Shown in pieces: positions 36,367-55,900 of a stretch of DNA of 64,000 nucleotides. The stretch comes from Hirundichthys speculiger (taxonomy: Eukaryota; Chordata; Actinopteri; Beloniformes; Exocoetidae): contig JAGFBZ010000865.1 of the NCBI GenBank assembly GCA_018398805.1, positions 558,001 through 622,000 on the forward strand. The letters run 5' to 3'. The position numbers and the translations under genes were made by a program. The notes beneath the pieces are model-generated. The model made no database searches and was not told where the DNA came from. It worked only from the letters and a program-made list of their open reading frames with translations. Numbering within the stretch: position 1 is the first letter of the stretch; each line of letters begins with the position of its first letter.

Positions 36367-36434
36367 ATAAACATCAAGCCGAGTGTAAAACTTCCAGAGG
36401 GTGGAGCTCGTGGAACCAGACCAGCTGTCGAACA
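36367..36434 (-). other. il15: Probable il15 5' untranslated first exon
   Basis: A very strong minus-strand donor (exon end ..GATGTTTAT, then GTAAGTCG) closes a stretch lying directly downstream of the ISRE. Joined to the exon at 32437 it supplies no in-frame ATG, so it would be non-coding, as fits the multi-exon 5' UTRs known for IL15 genes. The right border (transcription start) is a guess. Confidence 0.4.
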
Positions 36435-36446
36435 GAAAGTGAAACT
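36435..36446 (+). promoter_or_regulatory. Interferon-stimulated response element (ISRE/IRF site) at the il15 5' end
   Basis: GAAAGTGAAACT is an exact match to GAAANNGAAACT, the site bound by IRF1/IRF family factors and ISGF3. It sits 68 bases upstream of the candidate first-exon donor in the GC-richer block. IL15 is a known IRF1/interferon-induced gene, so position and function agree. The match is seen; activity is inferred. Confidence 0.6.
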
Positions 36447-36594
36447 AAGATCCTGTTAAAGTCGGCGTTAATCGCTTTTTAAACGAATAACCGTAATGAC
36501 CCCGAGTTCACCGACAGCAGGTGAAATGTCAAACCCCACGCGCTCGCCTCACCCCGCTGACACACCTCCATTAGTCCACGCACGTTTCATTTAC

Positions 36595-36621
36595 CTGGTT
36601 TCCACATTCCGAGTGGGACAT
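36595..36621 (-). CDS. il15: Candidate il15 start exon A (MSHSECGNQ)
   Basis: On the minus strand ATG (36619-36621) opens nine codons ending CAG before the donor GTAAATG, in phase 0 as the exon at 32437 requires. It lies in the CpG-richer block upstream of the gene. Such a short phase-compatible frame can arise by chance, the Kozak context is weak, and it lies upstream of the ISRE. Low confidence. Confidence 0.25.
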
Positions 36622-36727
36622 GCGAGTTTTGTTCCAACCACAAAACCAGAATTTGAGTTGTAATCGGTAGACGGACAACCAGCATCCTGACCACACACGC
36701 ACGCACGCACACGAGAAGGCACCTTAC

Positions 36728-36790
36728 CGCTCGTGGAGTGTACGCGGGATGGAAGATGAGCACGGGGGGCGCCGTCACGAAGCCTGTCAT
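36728..36790 (-). CDS. il15: Candidate il15 start exon B (MTGFVTAPP...)
   Basis: On the minus strand ATG (36788-36790) opens 21 codons ending GCG before the strong donor GTAAGGTG, again phase 0. It is an alternative to candidate A; only transcript data can decide, and an unrecognised exon between 32.4 and 36.4 kb is also possible. Confidence 0.25.
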
Positions 36791-37079
36791 CTGTGTAGCG
36801 GCAGCGGGTGCTCTCTTACCCAGCAGAGCAACAGACCAAGATCATGTTTTTGCATTTCATCTGTGTCAGTGATGTCGGTGCGTCTCATTAGTCTGGATTC
36901 ACTATTAATAACACTTGACGTGAGTCCGGGCGCGGGTCAGATTCCACAGAGACCGACAGAGCACGCCCGCCCAGCTCCCGTCACATTCAAGTTCACTCCC
37001 CCTTCGTTCACTCGTCACACCACTCACCGCTGCTGCCCGAGTTTTTTTTTCTATAGATTTACATCATGAGTTCTGCAGT

Positions 37080-37262
37080 CGGGCCTCCCGGTGGCAGGCG
37101 GCCGATATACCGAGGCTACGGTCCGCAAGGCAGCGGTCGCTGGCTCGAGTCCCAGCCTGTCCGACCCGATGCTGCATGTCCTCCCCCTTCTCTCTACCCC
37201 CATTCCTGTCAATCAAGGTCACTAGGGCAAAAAAAAAAAAAAAAACATCTAAAAAAAAAAAA
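37080..37262 (+). mobile_element. tRNA-derived SINE with target-site duplication
   Basis: A tRNA-like head (CTCCCGGTGGCAGGCGG..., B-box-like GGCTCGAGTCC) is followed by a body ending TGTCAATCAAGGTCACTAGG and an A-rich tail (37,230-37,260), the layout of teleost tRNA SINEs. A perfect 12-bp duplication GAGTTCTGCAGT flanks it (37068-37079 and 37263-37274), showing insertion by LINE-type target priming. The intact duplication suggests a fairly recent insertion. Confidence 0.85.
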
Positions 37263-38387
37263 GAGTTCTGCAGTTGTTCGGAACACGGTTTTATGTCCCA
37301 ACAGGTGCAGCTCGTGAACTACGTGGATCAGGCGTGAGCGTTTTATTTTTATTTCTTTAACACGATTAAAGGTCGGATTTCTCAGCCAGCAGAACAGGGA
37401 AGTCTACATATTTATTACAGCAGCATTTGTTGAGGTTCAGTGTGGACGGATTTGTAACTGTTTGCTGACCAACTGGTAGATTCATGTAAAAAATAAATGA
37501 ATAAATTAATAAATAAAAGCATTATGTGTAACTATTTAGCAGGGGCGATTCTAGGGTCAGAGCTTTAGGGGTGCTGGAGCACCCAATGAGCCCCACCAAA
37601 ACCCACAAGTAAGTTAGTGAGGAGAGGAAGATACCATTTTTATTGTGTACCATTTTCGTTTTCATTTTTATTCTTAAAATATAAACTTAAACCACAAACT
37701 ATGGATTAAGTTTTGGACATTATCTAAGCCTGTCAAATGCGAACTAAAATTTTAGAATAACAACATTTCTTACTCCAGGTTTTTGGGGTGCTGAATTTCA
37801 ATTTAGAAAAAGGGTTAGCCTCGCCCATGCTATTTAGTCTCCTATATCAAACTAGTGTCTTGATCGGCATTACAATGTATGTGGGGTGAAAAAAGTTAAA
37901 CAGCACTATGGAAAAACTGAGAAACCAAGAGTCAAACTGCATTTCCTAGACAGCACACATACATTACAGACGATGTAAAAAGTTTTATCTGCAAGACGTT
38001 GCATGGGGAGCGTTTCCTTGCTGGCAACATATCATCCAGATGTCGGCCTGTAATCGAAAAATAACACGGGCGATGATTAAACCATGGTTCGTTAGCTTTA
38101 TCTGGCCACTGGCATTCAACTTTGTCTGGGCAGTGTTTATAGGTCAGAGCTTTCCATGGTGCTTTACTGTGAAATTTATAGCCTTGGTTAACGATCTATA
38201 AGAAAACAACAATGGCAACATAGACTGTGAAATCCCTTAGGGCCAAATATTTTGACTGTTTACTTATTTTATTTCCTCTAACTCATTCATTAACCCAACT
38301 CCTTTGACACTAACACTTTGCAGTGCATGATGCATCTCCACCAGTAGGGAAAAAAACTGGCGCCTTGTTTTCATTCATACCTCAGAC

Positions 38388-39205
38388 CACATGTGTCAAA
38401 CACAAGGCCCGCGGGCCAAATGTGGCCCGCCACGTCATTGTATGTGGCCCTCGAGAGCTTGCCCATTATTGGCTTAAATTTTAAACCGATATTTTAAGAC
38501 TTAAAATAAGCTTACGCCACTCTAAAACGCATATTGACAATAAACTACATCTCCCACAATGCATTTCGTCGTCACCCACACCGATAACAGTATCTCACCA
38601 TGAGCTAGACATCAAAACGATTTTGAGAACTGATGGACTTTAGAAAAACCTCTACAAACTAACCCCAATATGTCCAAGAAAAGGGAAATTGATGCACAAG
38701 GAACACAGTTTCATGAACGACGGGAAAACGAATACAAGTTTGTACCTCAAGGTGAAAAAACAGTATGTCTTTTGTATTATGAGGCGGAGTCAGTCATGAA
38801 AGAGTATAATCTACGTCGGCATTTTGACAACAAACACTGAGCTAAGTATGCTAAATTTAGCCTCCAAGAAAAACAAAGAATGGCCTCCGCTTCTGAAACC
38901 AAGGTAATAGATACTCTGAGTGATGTTTACAGAGTCCATTACCATGGCAACGGACTCTGTAAACATCACCTGTGCAAGAGCCGGTTTACAACCACAAACA
39001 CTGAGTTTAATAAAATAATGAGTTAAGTATTTGAAACTTTAATACATAATAAATACAGAAACAGTTATTTAACAATATAATAAGGTGCAGTTTAATTTAT
39101 TTTGATTTTCATTGCATTTTGTTACATTCATGCTGTCAATCTGGCCCTTTGACAGCAATCATGTTGTTGATGTGGCCCTCAGTGTAAATGAGTCTGACAC
39201 CCTTG
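38388..39205 (+). mobile_element. hAT element (818 bp) with BED-type transposase remnant
   Basis: The ends CACATGTGTCAAACACAAGG and ...GAGTCTGACACCCTTG are imperfect inverted repeats; CCTCAGAC (8 bp) flanks both (38380-38387 and 39206-39213). The sequence just inside the left end (GGCCCGCGGGCC) is typical of this hAT group. A plus-strand frame from 38,672 reads MSKKREIDAQGTQFHERREN, later VCLLYYEAESVMKEYNLRRH then FDNKH: the BED zinc-finger N-terminus of a ZBED/Charlie-type transposase, ended by a stop. The catalytic core is deleted. Confidence 0.92.
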
Positions 39206-40639
39206 CCTCAGACTGTCATGTAAATCTTGGCTGTAAACAGGGAGCTCCTGAACCAGCTGCTGCAACACTCCTGTTTTCAGACAGCATTAGACTGTGTGTG
39301 TGCGTGATTGAAGAGGCAAGATTCAAATCAACAAATTTTAATGTTTGAAGAAACGTCACAGCAACAGTCCAGACAAACAGGGGCTTCGTCTTGATTCTCT
39401 CCTGCAAGAGAAAGAAAAAAAAATGGCACATTAGTTTAAACACGTGGATCTTCAGCTGAAACCAAGAATCATGGAAACGGAAAACAAGAAACAAGGCATT
39501 TTATTTTCGGGGTCAGAAATTATTGGATGGCTTGAGCTTGAAAAAAAAGAAAAAAGGATTATGTAATGACCAGGATCAATAACTTTGGCAAATAATTCTG
39601 GATCAGTTTTGAGAGATCTCCTGTCTTTAAGAGATGAGGTTCAGCATAACAGATGCCTGGAATCACAGGAGATACAAGCTTCATATAACACAAGAACTAA
39701 CTTTCATTTTTGAGTTACAGATATTTTTGTACTAATTATGCCAATCAATCAGCTCAGAAACCTTACAACTTTGCACTAAATGTGTTTAAAAAGCACTCCT
39801 GTGTGTGTGGTGTGGGTGCGTTTGAAGGATGACAAGAATCTCTCAGAATCTTCTGGTTCACTGCTTTCATATTACCACAAGGACTCAAAAGAAGCTTCCA
39901 GAACATCTATGTACCTCAACACGCTTCCTGGTGTAACAAGAGAGGAAACAATTGGTTTCCTGTGCTGGATTATTAGAATCCAAACAGCATTATGTTACCA
40001 GCTATACTGGAAAAACATAACTTCCCTCACTGTGTGACCGAGTCAATTTTATTTCATTATAAATCTATAATACATATATTATCACGTAATCTTGTATCGA
40101 ATCTTTTTGTCAACCGTCACTCATTTTTTTAAAGGAAAAGAAAAACATCATATAGATATTATTCTGACTGTAACAAAAAGTAGGATGAAACCTGGTGAAT
40201 TGTTTATTACAAAATACTTCATTGAAGTGTTTATCAGTCACTTAAAAAAACTTCAGTTTTTTTTTAACTCTGGCACAAAATAACATTTTATGCTGCTGGT
40301 TAAAACTGACCAGTATGAGGTTTTCTTTTTTATTTTTTAAGCAAAAGTACAAGTGTACACAGGGAAAACATAGGTGATGCTATAAATAATGACTGAACCA
40401 TACAATGTGTGAACACATTTACAGTTTCCTCATGTACCTCTGAAAAGACAGTGTCATCGTGTCATACCAATGTTCCAGTTTTCTCCTCTCAGGAGCATGT
40501 TTGGCAATATACGGAGGTTGTTTCATGCTCTTTTCAGATATATACAACACATCTATGGCACACAGGACTTGTTTTTTTTTTTTTAATCTCATGGTAACAC
40601 ACAGTAGGTGCCTCTGTCTTCTCCCTCCTCTTCTGGTTA

Positions 40640-41030
40640 GCATGGCTGTTGGTTGCGTCTCTCACCACTGCAGCAAAGGATGGTGTTGATGCCCTTGAAT
40701 GCTTTTGCCAAGTGCTTCAAGAAACAGTATTTTCTTGTAGTTTATGCCCTCCTTTCAGCCTGGATTGATCTCCCTCTCGACTCCTCCTCTCCGGTGGGGA
40801 TGCCATCCTTGAAAATATTCCATATTTGGATGAAAAGGACACCACAACTTTACTTGGATCTTCCTCCTCTGGGTTGTACTCTGTACATCTTACACATCTT
40901 CCTCTAAAGCCTCCTCACCATCATCCTGGCTTCTGTCCTCCTGATCACTGTTATAATCAAATGTCAAGTCCAGAGCATCATGTGCAGTATATCTCTTGTC
41001 CACTATGCTGCCACAGACTGTGTCCAAGGT
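40640..41030 (-). mobile_element. piggyBac-like transposase N-terminal fragment
   Basis: Minus-strand frame at about 40,930-41,010: DKRYTAHDALDLTFDY followed by an acidic stretch (NSDQEDRSQDDGEEALEED). RYTA--AL----- before an acidic region is how piggyBac-derived transposases begin. A stop follows (about 40,912); downstream sequence is frameshifted. It could instead be a chance likeness. Confidence 0.45.
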
Positions 41031-41031
41031 A

Positions 41032-41893
41032 ATGCTGGGCGGTATGACCAAAAATTTATATCACGGTATTTTTCAAAATTGTATCATTTTCACAGTATAT
41101 CACAGTATTTTTATTTTTTTTTTTTGGAAGCTACAACTGGGTGTTAACCACATTTTCTAATAATTTAGAGAGGAATTGCTGCAGTAAATTGGCTTAGGAT
41201 GACCTATTTTACTGTCACGAGGAGTGAATATTGTAGAAAAACATTCATATCTACACTAGTATTAATACAGGTTTGCATGGCCTCAGAAAATACTATTTAC
41301 AAAGAGGTGGCACTCGTGATTCTAATTAAGTGAAGGAATCAGAATGCATGATAGTTGCAGGTAAAATACAGAACCCTTTTATTTTTCATATTTTGCAATC
41401 AACTTGAAAAACATATTTTGTAAAAAAAAAAATCAACATTAACTACACAATGTAAACAACGTTCTAAAGTAGTAGCCGCGGGAGGCAACACCAGGCGGCT
41501 ACTACTTTAGCTCGGCAACATTTGCAGATTATTGTAGTTTGTTGGACGTCGTCTTTTTTAAATCAAAATAACTTCCACACGACAGACACTGCTCCTTTAG
41601 GAAGAAGTTCCTCGGTCTCATGTTGCCGTTCTGGAGCTTCCATTTAGTGACTTTCGCTGTTTGCAGCCATCACCATTTAACCACTAGTAGCGTGTTTTTG
41701 TGCCTCCAGTGCAACTGCAAAACAGTCTCCTGTCAAACAATGTTCTGCGGCACTTACGTTCCGCCGCGCGGCGTTCCCAACGTTGTGTACGCTACAGTAC
41801 ATACTCACCGGTATTACGGTATAGGAAAAATTCAAATCATAAGAAAAATAAACACCGGTATTCGGTATGAACCGGAATACCACCCAGCACTAG
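41032..41893. mobile_element. Inverted-repeat DNA element (~860 bp), non-autonomous
   Basis: The left end AATGCTGGGCGGTAT and the right end ATACCACCCAGCACT are inverted repeats; CGGTAT-rich subterminal sequence occurs on both sides (ATCACGGTATTTTTCAAAAT; GTATTACGGTATAGGAAAAA). Target duplication not clear. No transposase. It directly abuts the piggyBac-like fragment. Confidence 0.7.
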
Positions 41894-42385
41894 TGTAACT
41901 AAAAAGTCACACACAGAGCTGCAAGAAAGCTGTACAAGTGAAATAATGTTGCAGTTTAGTTTTGCAAAACGTGTGGTTCCTGTGGTGTATCAAACTATAT
42001 TTTTGATGGATTCTCATGGAGGTTGACATAAAGACATGTGTATGCGTGTGCTTGCTCAAAGACACCTGCGTGTTGAGGTCTGAGCAAAGGAGTGTAGAAA
42101 TATATTTGAATTCTGATTTAAATACTAATTGTAGTCTTACCCTTTCATTTCCAATGACTGTTCTTTATTTTTTTTTTTACTAGGAACACAATAGGTGTAT
42201 ATAAGTTCCATAAAACAGACACATGTTAATTAAAGTATTTCTAATTTATCTGTGTTCAAATGCCATCTGTGAACAAAGTCATGGAACCTCAGAAAATAGT
42301 TGAAACTTAGAGAAGAAACTTGAAAATCGGTCAGATTTGACTGAAACACAACAGCAGTGGGAAAAGAAATCAGATTGGCTATTTG

Positions 42386-42391
42386 TTTATT
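42386..42391 (-). terminator. znf330: znf330 candidate poly(A) signal
   Basis: AATAAA on the minus strand about 190 bases after the stop. A second candidate lies at 42164-42169. Confidence 0.45.
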
Positions 42392-42583
42392 AACTTGTTT
42401 TAAAGATCAATCAGTTCCTGTTTCACACTGATATGATCATTTGAGCCTGCTACGTAATTGCTGACTCCCATACAGATGTTTGTGACGATATAAGAAAAGC
42501 ACAATATCATGATCGAGACTCGTTGAGGAACCGTCCAGATGAGGACCACTGGGATCAACAGGCTCTTCTTTATGCATTTCAGT

Positions 42584-51315
<8,732 letters not shown>

Positions 51316-51637
51316 TTAAGAAGACCACTACAATATTTCAAGTAAGTGGCTGGTACAGGAGACTCTTTGCGAGGACAAAGATCTGAAAAGAAAGACAGAA
51401 AAGTACAAGAAAACAGAAGAGTAAATTGTACCATGTGTTAGCTTTGCCGAAAAACTGACAAGTGACATCTTGCCTTCACTAACCTACATCATATTTTTAC
51501 ATTAACGTAGGTCAAGTTATTTCTTTACGATGACATCTCTGTCAAAGAACCCCAGCCCTCCTCCTCAATGTTACACACAAGCGTAATTTAATATAGATTA
51601 ATATGAGTGTTTTTGAAAAAGGCACGTTTTTATTTAC

Positions 51638-51720
51638 CGAACGGCTCAGCACAGCTTCACCCTCTTAGTCCGTCTCAAAATGTTGTCGTTGATACACAGT
51701 GATGAGTTAAAAGGTTCCGC
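51638..51720 (-). other. znf330: znf330 5' untranslated first exon (3' border certain, 5' border not)
   Basis: Minus-strand donor after ..GCTGAGCCGTTCG (GTAAATA). It would splice to 51290 or 51277 ahead of the ATG. The transcription start is placed only approximately. Confidence 0.5.
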
Positions 51721-52024
51721 AAGTTGACTTCATAATTCTAACATTATTTTTAGTTGTTTATTCTAATAATACTCTTTTCAGTAATAATTGTTTTATGTAT
51801 TTATATTGTCAGGTCCATTGAATGTATTTAACTAAAATAAGAAAGAAAATAAGATTTTGTTAAATACGTGATTTCGGATTTCAGCCGTTCCCACAGGCAC
51901 CTTGGTCTCACATCCTTTTGTTTGACTAGCGATGAAAAAATGTGTCAAGTTTTGGAAAAATATAAAAAGTGTATTTCTAGTGACTTTGATTAAGTTTAGA
52001 TAGCTTTTCTTTTCTGTTCTTTAT

Positions 52025-52070
52025 CATCATCATTATTATTACTATTATTATTATTATTATTATTATTATC
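52025..52070. repeat. (TTA)n trinucleotide microsatellite
   Basis: A run of ATT units with two interruptions. Confidence 0.9.
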
Positions 52071-52214
52071 CCCTTATTGTGTTGTATCTCTCCTCTTTCC
52101 TTACTTCTATCTTCCTTTCTTTGTTAATTTTCTCCTGAAGGTGATTGTATATTTTCATCCAATTTCTTCAAAAAAAAAAAAGGAGGGGGGGGGGGGCATC
52201 TTGGCCACGCCCAG

Positions 52215-52224
52215 GTCACGTGAC
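52215..52224. promoter_or_regulatory. Palindromic GTCACGTGAC E-box (USF/TFE3/TFEB-type)
   Basis: A perfect ten-base palindrome, the high-affinity site for USF and MiT/TFE factors, 261 bases before the rnf150 ATG and just upstream of the GC-rich leader. Confidence 0.5.
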
Positions 52225-52484
52225 AATTTCAGCGCGCCTGTCCTGTGAGAGGACAGCATCCAGCTGACAGCAAACAACAACACGGAGCAGACTTCTGCAG
52301 TTGGTGCACCGGGGACTTATCCACGCTCAAATTCCTCACACATCCTCTCTGTGAGCGCTTTTGCTTTGACTCCGGATATTATGTAAGTACCATGTAATTT
52401 CGAGCTGCGCACCCTTTTAAACGAGGGACGTGATGCCAGCTTAGGTGGACACCCGGAGCTCGTCATCCATCCAGCAGCCGCACT

Positions 52485-52926
52485 ATGGCACCGTCCCTCA
52501 TCCGCGCTTGCCGCAGTCTGGCTCTCTCGACGTGGCTGCTTTCGTTTTGCTTCGTCCACTTGCTCTGCTTGGACTTCACGGTCGCAGAGAAGGAGGAGTG
52601 GTACACGGCCTTTGTCAACATCACGTATCTTGACCCCGTTTCCTCGGTGGTCAAGACGGAGAAAACCGAGTGCGGTCGGTATGGCGAGCACTCGCCCAAA
52701 AGAGAAGCCAGAGGTCTGGTCCTGGTCCCGAGCCTCCCGCAGGACAGACAGGCGTGCGAGCCGAACGTCAGGTTCCCCCCTACCCCTCGGAGCACCTCCT
52801 GGGTGGCGTTGGTGGCTGCGGGGAACTGTACCTACCGAGAGAAAATCCGAAACGTCGCTAACTCCAACGTGTCTGCAGTCGTCATATACAACAGCGCCAA
52901 CCACACCATAACAATGCCCCATTCAG
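52485..52926 (+). CDS. rnf150: rnf150 exon 1 (signal peptide, PA domain)
   Basis: 147 codons plus one base before the donor GTAAGAGG. GC-rich with many CpGs, unlike the surrounding introns. The segment between NITYLDP and [10 protein letters not shown] is short compared with the mammalian Ala/Gly-rich insert as I remember it. Confidence 0.95.
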
Positions 52927-55900
52927 GTAAGAGGCAACCTGTCATCCCAAACGGGGGGTGGGGGTGGGGGTTTACAGTCCACAAACTGTGGAAACAGCCA
53001 AGCAGGACAGGCGTCCTTCCACAGGTGTCAAACCAGGTCGAGGCCCAAAGCACGTGCCACTGATCGGTTGCGTTCAGGAGCTGGAAACCTCAGTGGGTAA
53101 TTAATGTTTTTCAATCCTCCTCCTAAGGCCCCAGAGCTGCCCTGCATCAGTGTAATCGGATATATTGCCAATGTATTATCTGGGTAAAGTAAAAGACAAT
53201 CAATGCACTGGCTCATTTCCATTTAAGAAAGTTGCTGACTCTCTGTTGGACTGGATTCCTGCCATTACTGAACTGTGACAGTGGGGTTTGTGACAATATA
53301 CCATTAAGTTTGAATGTATTGTCCTAATGATAGCTAAACTCAGATATAATACCCCATTAGATGCCTAATTTCAGGAAATGTAAACAAAGACGAAGCACAA
53401 TCTGCGGTACAAGAGAAAAAATAGATCACAGTTTATGCTACACATTCAAAATCAGTTTTTTGTTCTCATTTGGATGCACACACAGCCACAGGTTATGTGT
53501 GCAGCAGTTAAATTCCCAAAAGCAAAAACAAAAATATCTCAAACTGCTTCCTCATTCCAGTTCTTTTCTGTCACTGCAGTGTTTTGAGTCAATCGTCATT
53601 AATCTCTTCCTCATAATTGCATGTTGTCTGAATATTTCTTTATAGATTAATGAGGGTCATTATAATCACATACAATTCAGTGTTTTCCTAATAGGATTAA
53701 TGTTTAATGAACTCCTTTGTAATTAAGAAGAACATCAAATGTATCTTTAGATGCTCAGAGTTCTCCCACAACACAACACGTTCATGGACTGAAATGATTA
53801 AATAGATGCAGTGTAAACTAATGCCTGGAGACTTATTTATGAAAGTATTGCAAATCCGACTGTCCTTTTTAAAATCACTGCACTTAACAACATTAAGGCA
53901 CCATTTAGATGGTACCATTCCACTCTGGAATTAAGACGGAGGGCTTGAGACTAAATGTTGTAAAGATAGCAGCCTTGAGTTTATAGTATTTTATACTTAA
54001 ATCTACTCCAGTGTGTTGCAACATACCAACAAGACATTTTTAATGCCATAGTCTTTGATTCCTTGTAGGACTAATAAGTGTCAAGTTTTAACTTTTTTTT
54101 TTTCCTAAATGAGGCATGAAATCAGAAAACACCATCTATGCCAATTATGTAATCTATTGTCCTTGTATGTCAGTGTGTCTTCTCAGTCAGTGAAGCCCAG
54201 CCCCTCGTCTTCCATTTGTCAGCAGTAAAGTGAGCTGCAAATTTACTTACAATTTCTCCTGATTGTTCCCAATTAACTTTTTCTGTCCTTTTTTTCCCCA
54301 AAAAAGAAACTAATTTGAAATGCAACATTGTGTTGGACTAACTGCTTGCTACATTCTCTCAACAATCATCCCTTGCTCATCTCTTACATCTGTCCACCCA
54401 GCGGTGCTGCAGAACCCTGGATGTGAGCACCAGGCGTGGGGTAGAAAATACAGAACTGAGTCTGTTTTGTCTAAAAGTGCAGATAATTAATTTTTTAGGG
54501 CATATCATTTTGTCTTGGTGCATAATAACAAAAAAAAAAAATATCTGTGAACATTTTTCTCCCCTTGAGTGCTTTTTCTTGTGGAGCCAGATGAGATTTG
54601 CTATAAATGACACCTTGTGGTATCTTAGGGTTTAAGAGGATGAGACCTGCTATTAACATGCACCCTGCGTGATCGAATCATAAGCGCTCTACACAAATGT
54701 GAATGCACTCATTGAGAATAGATTCAGATACAGTTGCTTGGGCCACTTTCAGAGGTAGGCTGTTGCCCTTGTGGCAAACATTTGCTATATCTAGACCAAA
54801 CAGCTCCCGGGGGAACTGGACAACATACTTTCTTGGGCTTTTTCACTAGTTTCAGTTGCGCCACAGATGGGAACACTACCCGCCAGCCACTGGGTAGTAA
54901 GGAATGAAGATGTTTTTATTCCTGTCATACACTGGCTCAATATTTATCTTTTGCAGTCTATAAATTCCTTTAATTAATCTAGATTTGTTTAGGTTGTTAG
55001 AAGCTGACCTCACAAGCTTTTTTTTTTCTTTGTAATGGTTTCTTATGATGTTCCGTTATTACATCAAACTAACTACTGTACAGGTATGTCTTTTGGACCA
55101 GTCGGAGTATTAAGTCACACTGAGTTGAAAAAGACTTTGCTAATGCTTAATGTTAGTTATTTTCTTTTTTCTCACATCTGATGTTATATTCATTAATTCA
55201 TGATTCATTGTCCATACTCACTTCAATCATCAGGGTCATGGAGGGCCGGGGCCTTTGCCAGCTGTTATTGGATGAAAAGTTGATTACATCCTGGACAGAC
55301 ATGTGCACTCACATGCTTGGTTAAAAATACCAATTTTGTACTAGATCTGCTTCAAGCTGCTCTTGCGTTCATGCTTAGTGGAGTCAGTGAGAACACAAAT
55401 TTAATTTCTGCACAGGTTCAGTCATTTCTGATTGTGCTCTGCTGAAAGATCTTCCCATTACTTCTCTGGCAGCTTAGCACCTAAAGAGCGGCCAAGCTGT
55501 GCGGTGTCGCCTGGCAACCTACTTTACCCACCTATGCTGTCATGTCAAGAGCTGCTAGGTATCTGCCTGAAGTAGCAGTTGTTGACAAATATGTATGATC
55601 AATTTTAAAATATTCCATATGATCGATCTGAATGTTTACATAAGAAAACACTGCAAGTTTTTTCATGTTTTTTTAGCTTGTTTCCAGCTTTCTGGTGTCT
55701 GTGTCATTATTGTACGCTGTCATTTGACTGCACGTTTTAGCCTCTTAATTCCCTACAGACACGTGGGTGATAGCAGTTGTAATATCTCATTCTTAGCAAG
55801 GTCGTCCACAAACATATATCTAAGGGTGCACGATAACTATCGGGCCGATAACAAGAAATTATGACGTCATTCCGATAAGTCCGATATCACGACAAATAGC

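Larger units (their letters stand above)
36300..37065. promoter_or_regulatory. GC-rich, CpG-containing block: probable il15 promoter region
   Basis: Compared with the AT-rich surroundings, this block has many CpGs. It carries three candidate minus-strand donors (36361-36366, 36591-36594, 36722-36727), the ISRE, an E-box and a short CA/GCAC repeat (36,690-36,712). It is the only promoter-like block 5' of il15 in the window. Confidence 0.5.
37275..42583. other. Intergenic region il15 / znf330
   Basis: About 5.3 kb between the il15 5' end and the znf330 stop. It holds a hAT element (38,388-39,205), a piggyBac-like fragment (40,640-41,030) and an inverted-repeat element (41,032-41,893). The znf330 3' UTR occupies its right end. 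No gene called. Confidence 0.7.
51721..52484. promoter_or_regulatory. Shared 5' region of znf330 and rnf150 (bidirectional promoter candidate)
   Basis: Head-to-head genes with about 0.6-0.8 kb between first exons. The left half is AT-rich with a TTA microsatellite (52,025-52,070) and a poly-G tract (52,185-52,196). The right part (52,200-52,484) is GC-rich with CCACGCCC (GC/KLF-type) and GTCACGTGAC. No TATA box evident. Orientation and closeness match the human pair as I recall it. Confidence 0.55.

Noticed and set aside
36749..37069. 106-codon plus-strand frame divergent from il15
   Set aside because: It spans GC-rich promoter-like sequence, lacks recognisable similarity and reads into a T tract; likely chance.
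52317..52922. 201-codon minus-strand open frame opposite rnf150 exon 1
   Set aside because: It is the antisense shadow of a GC-rich coding exon; no splice or start context and no recognisable domain.
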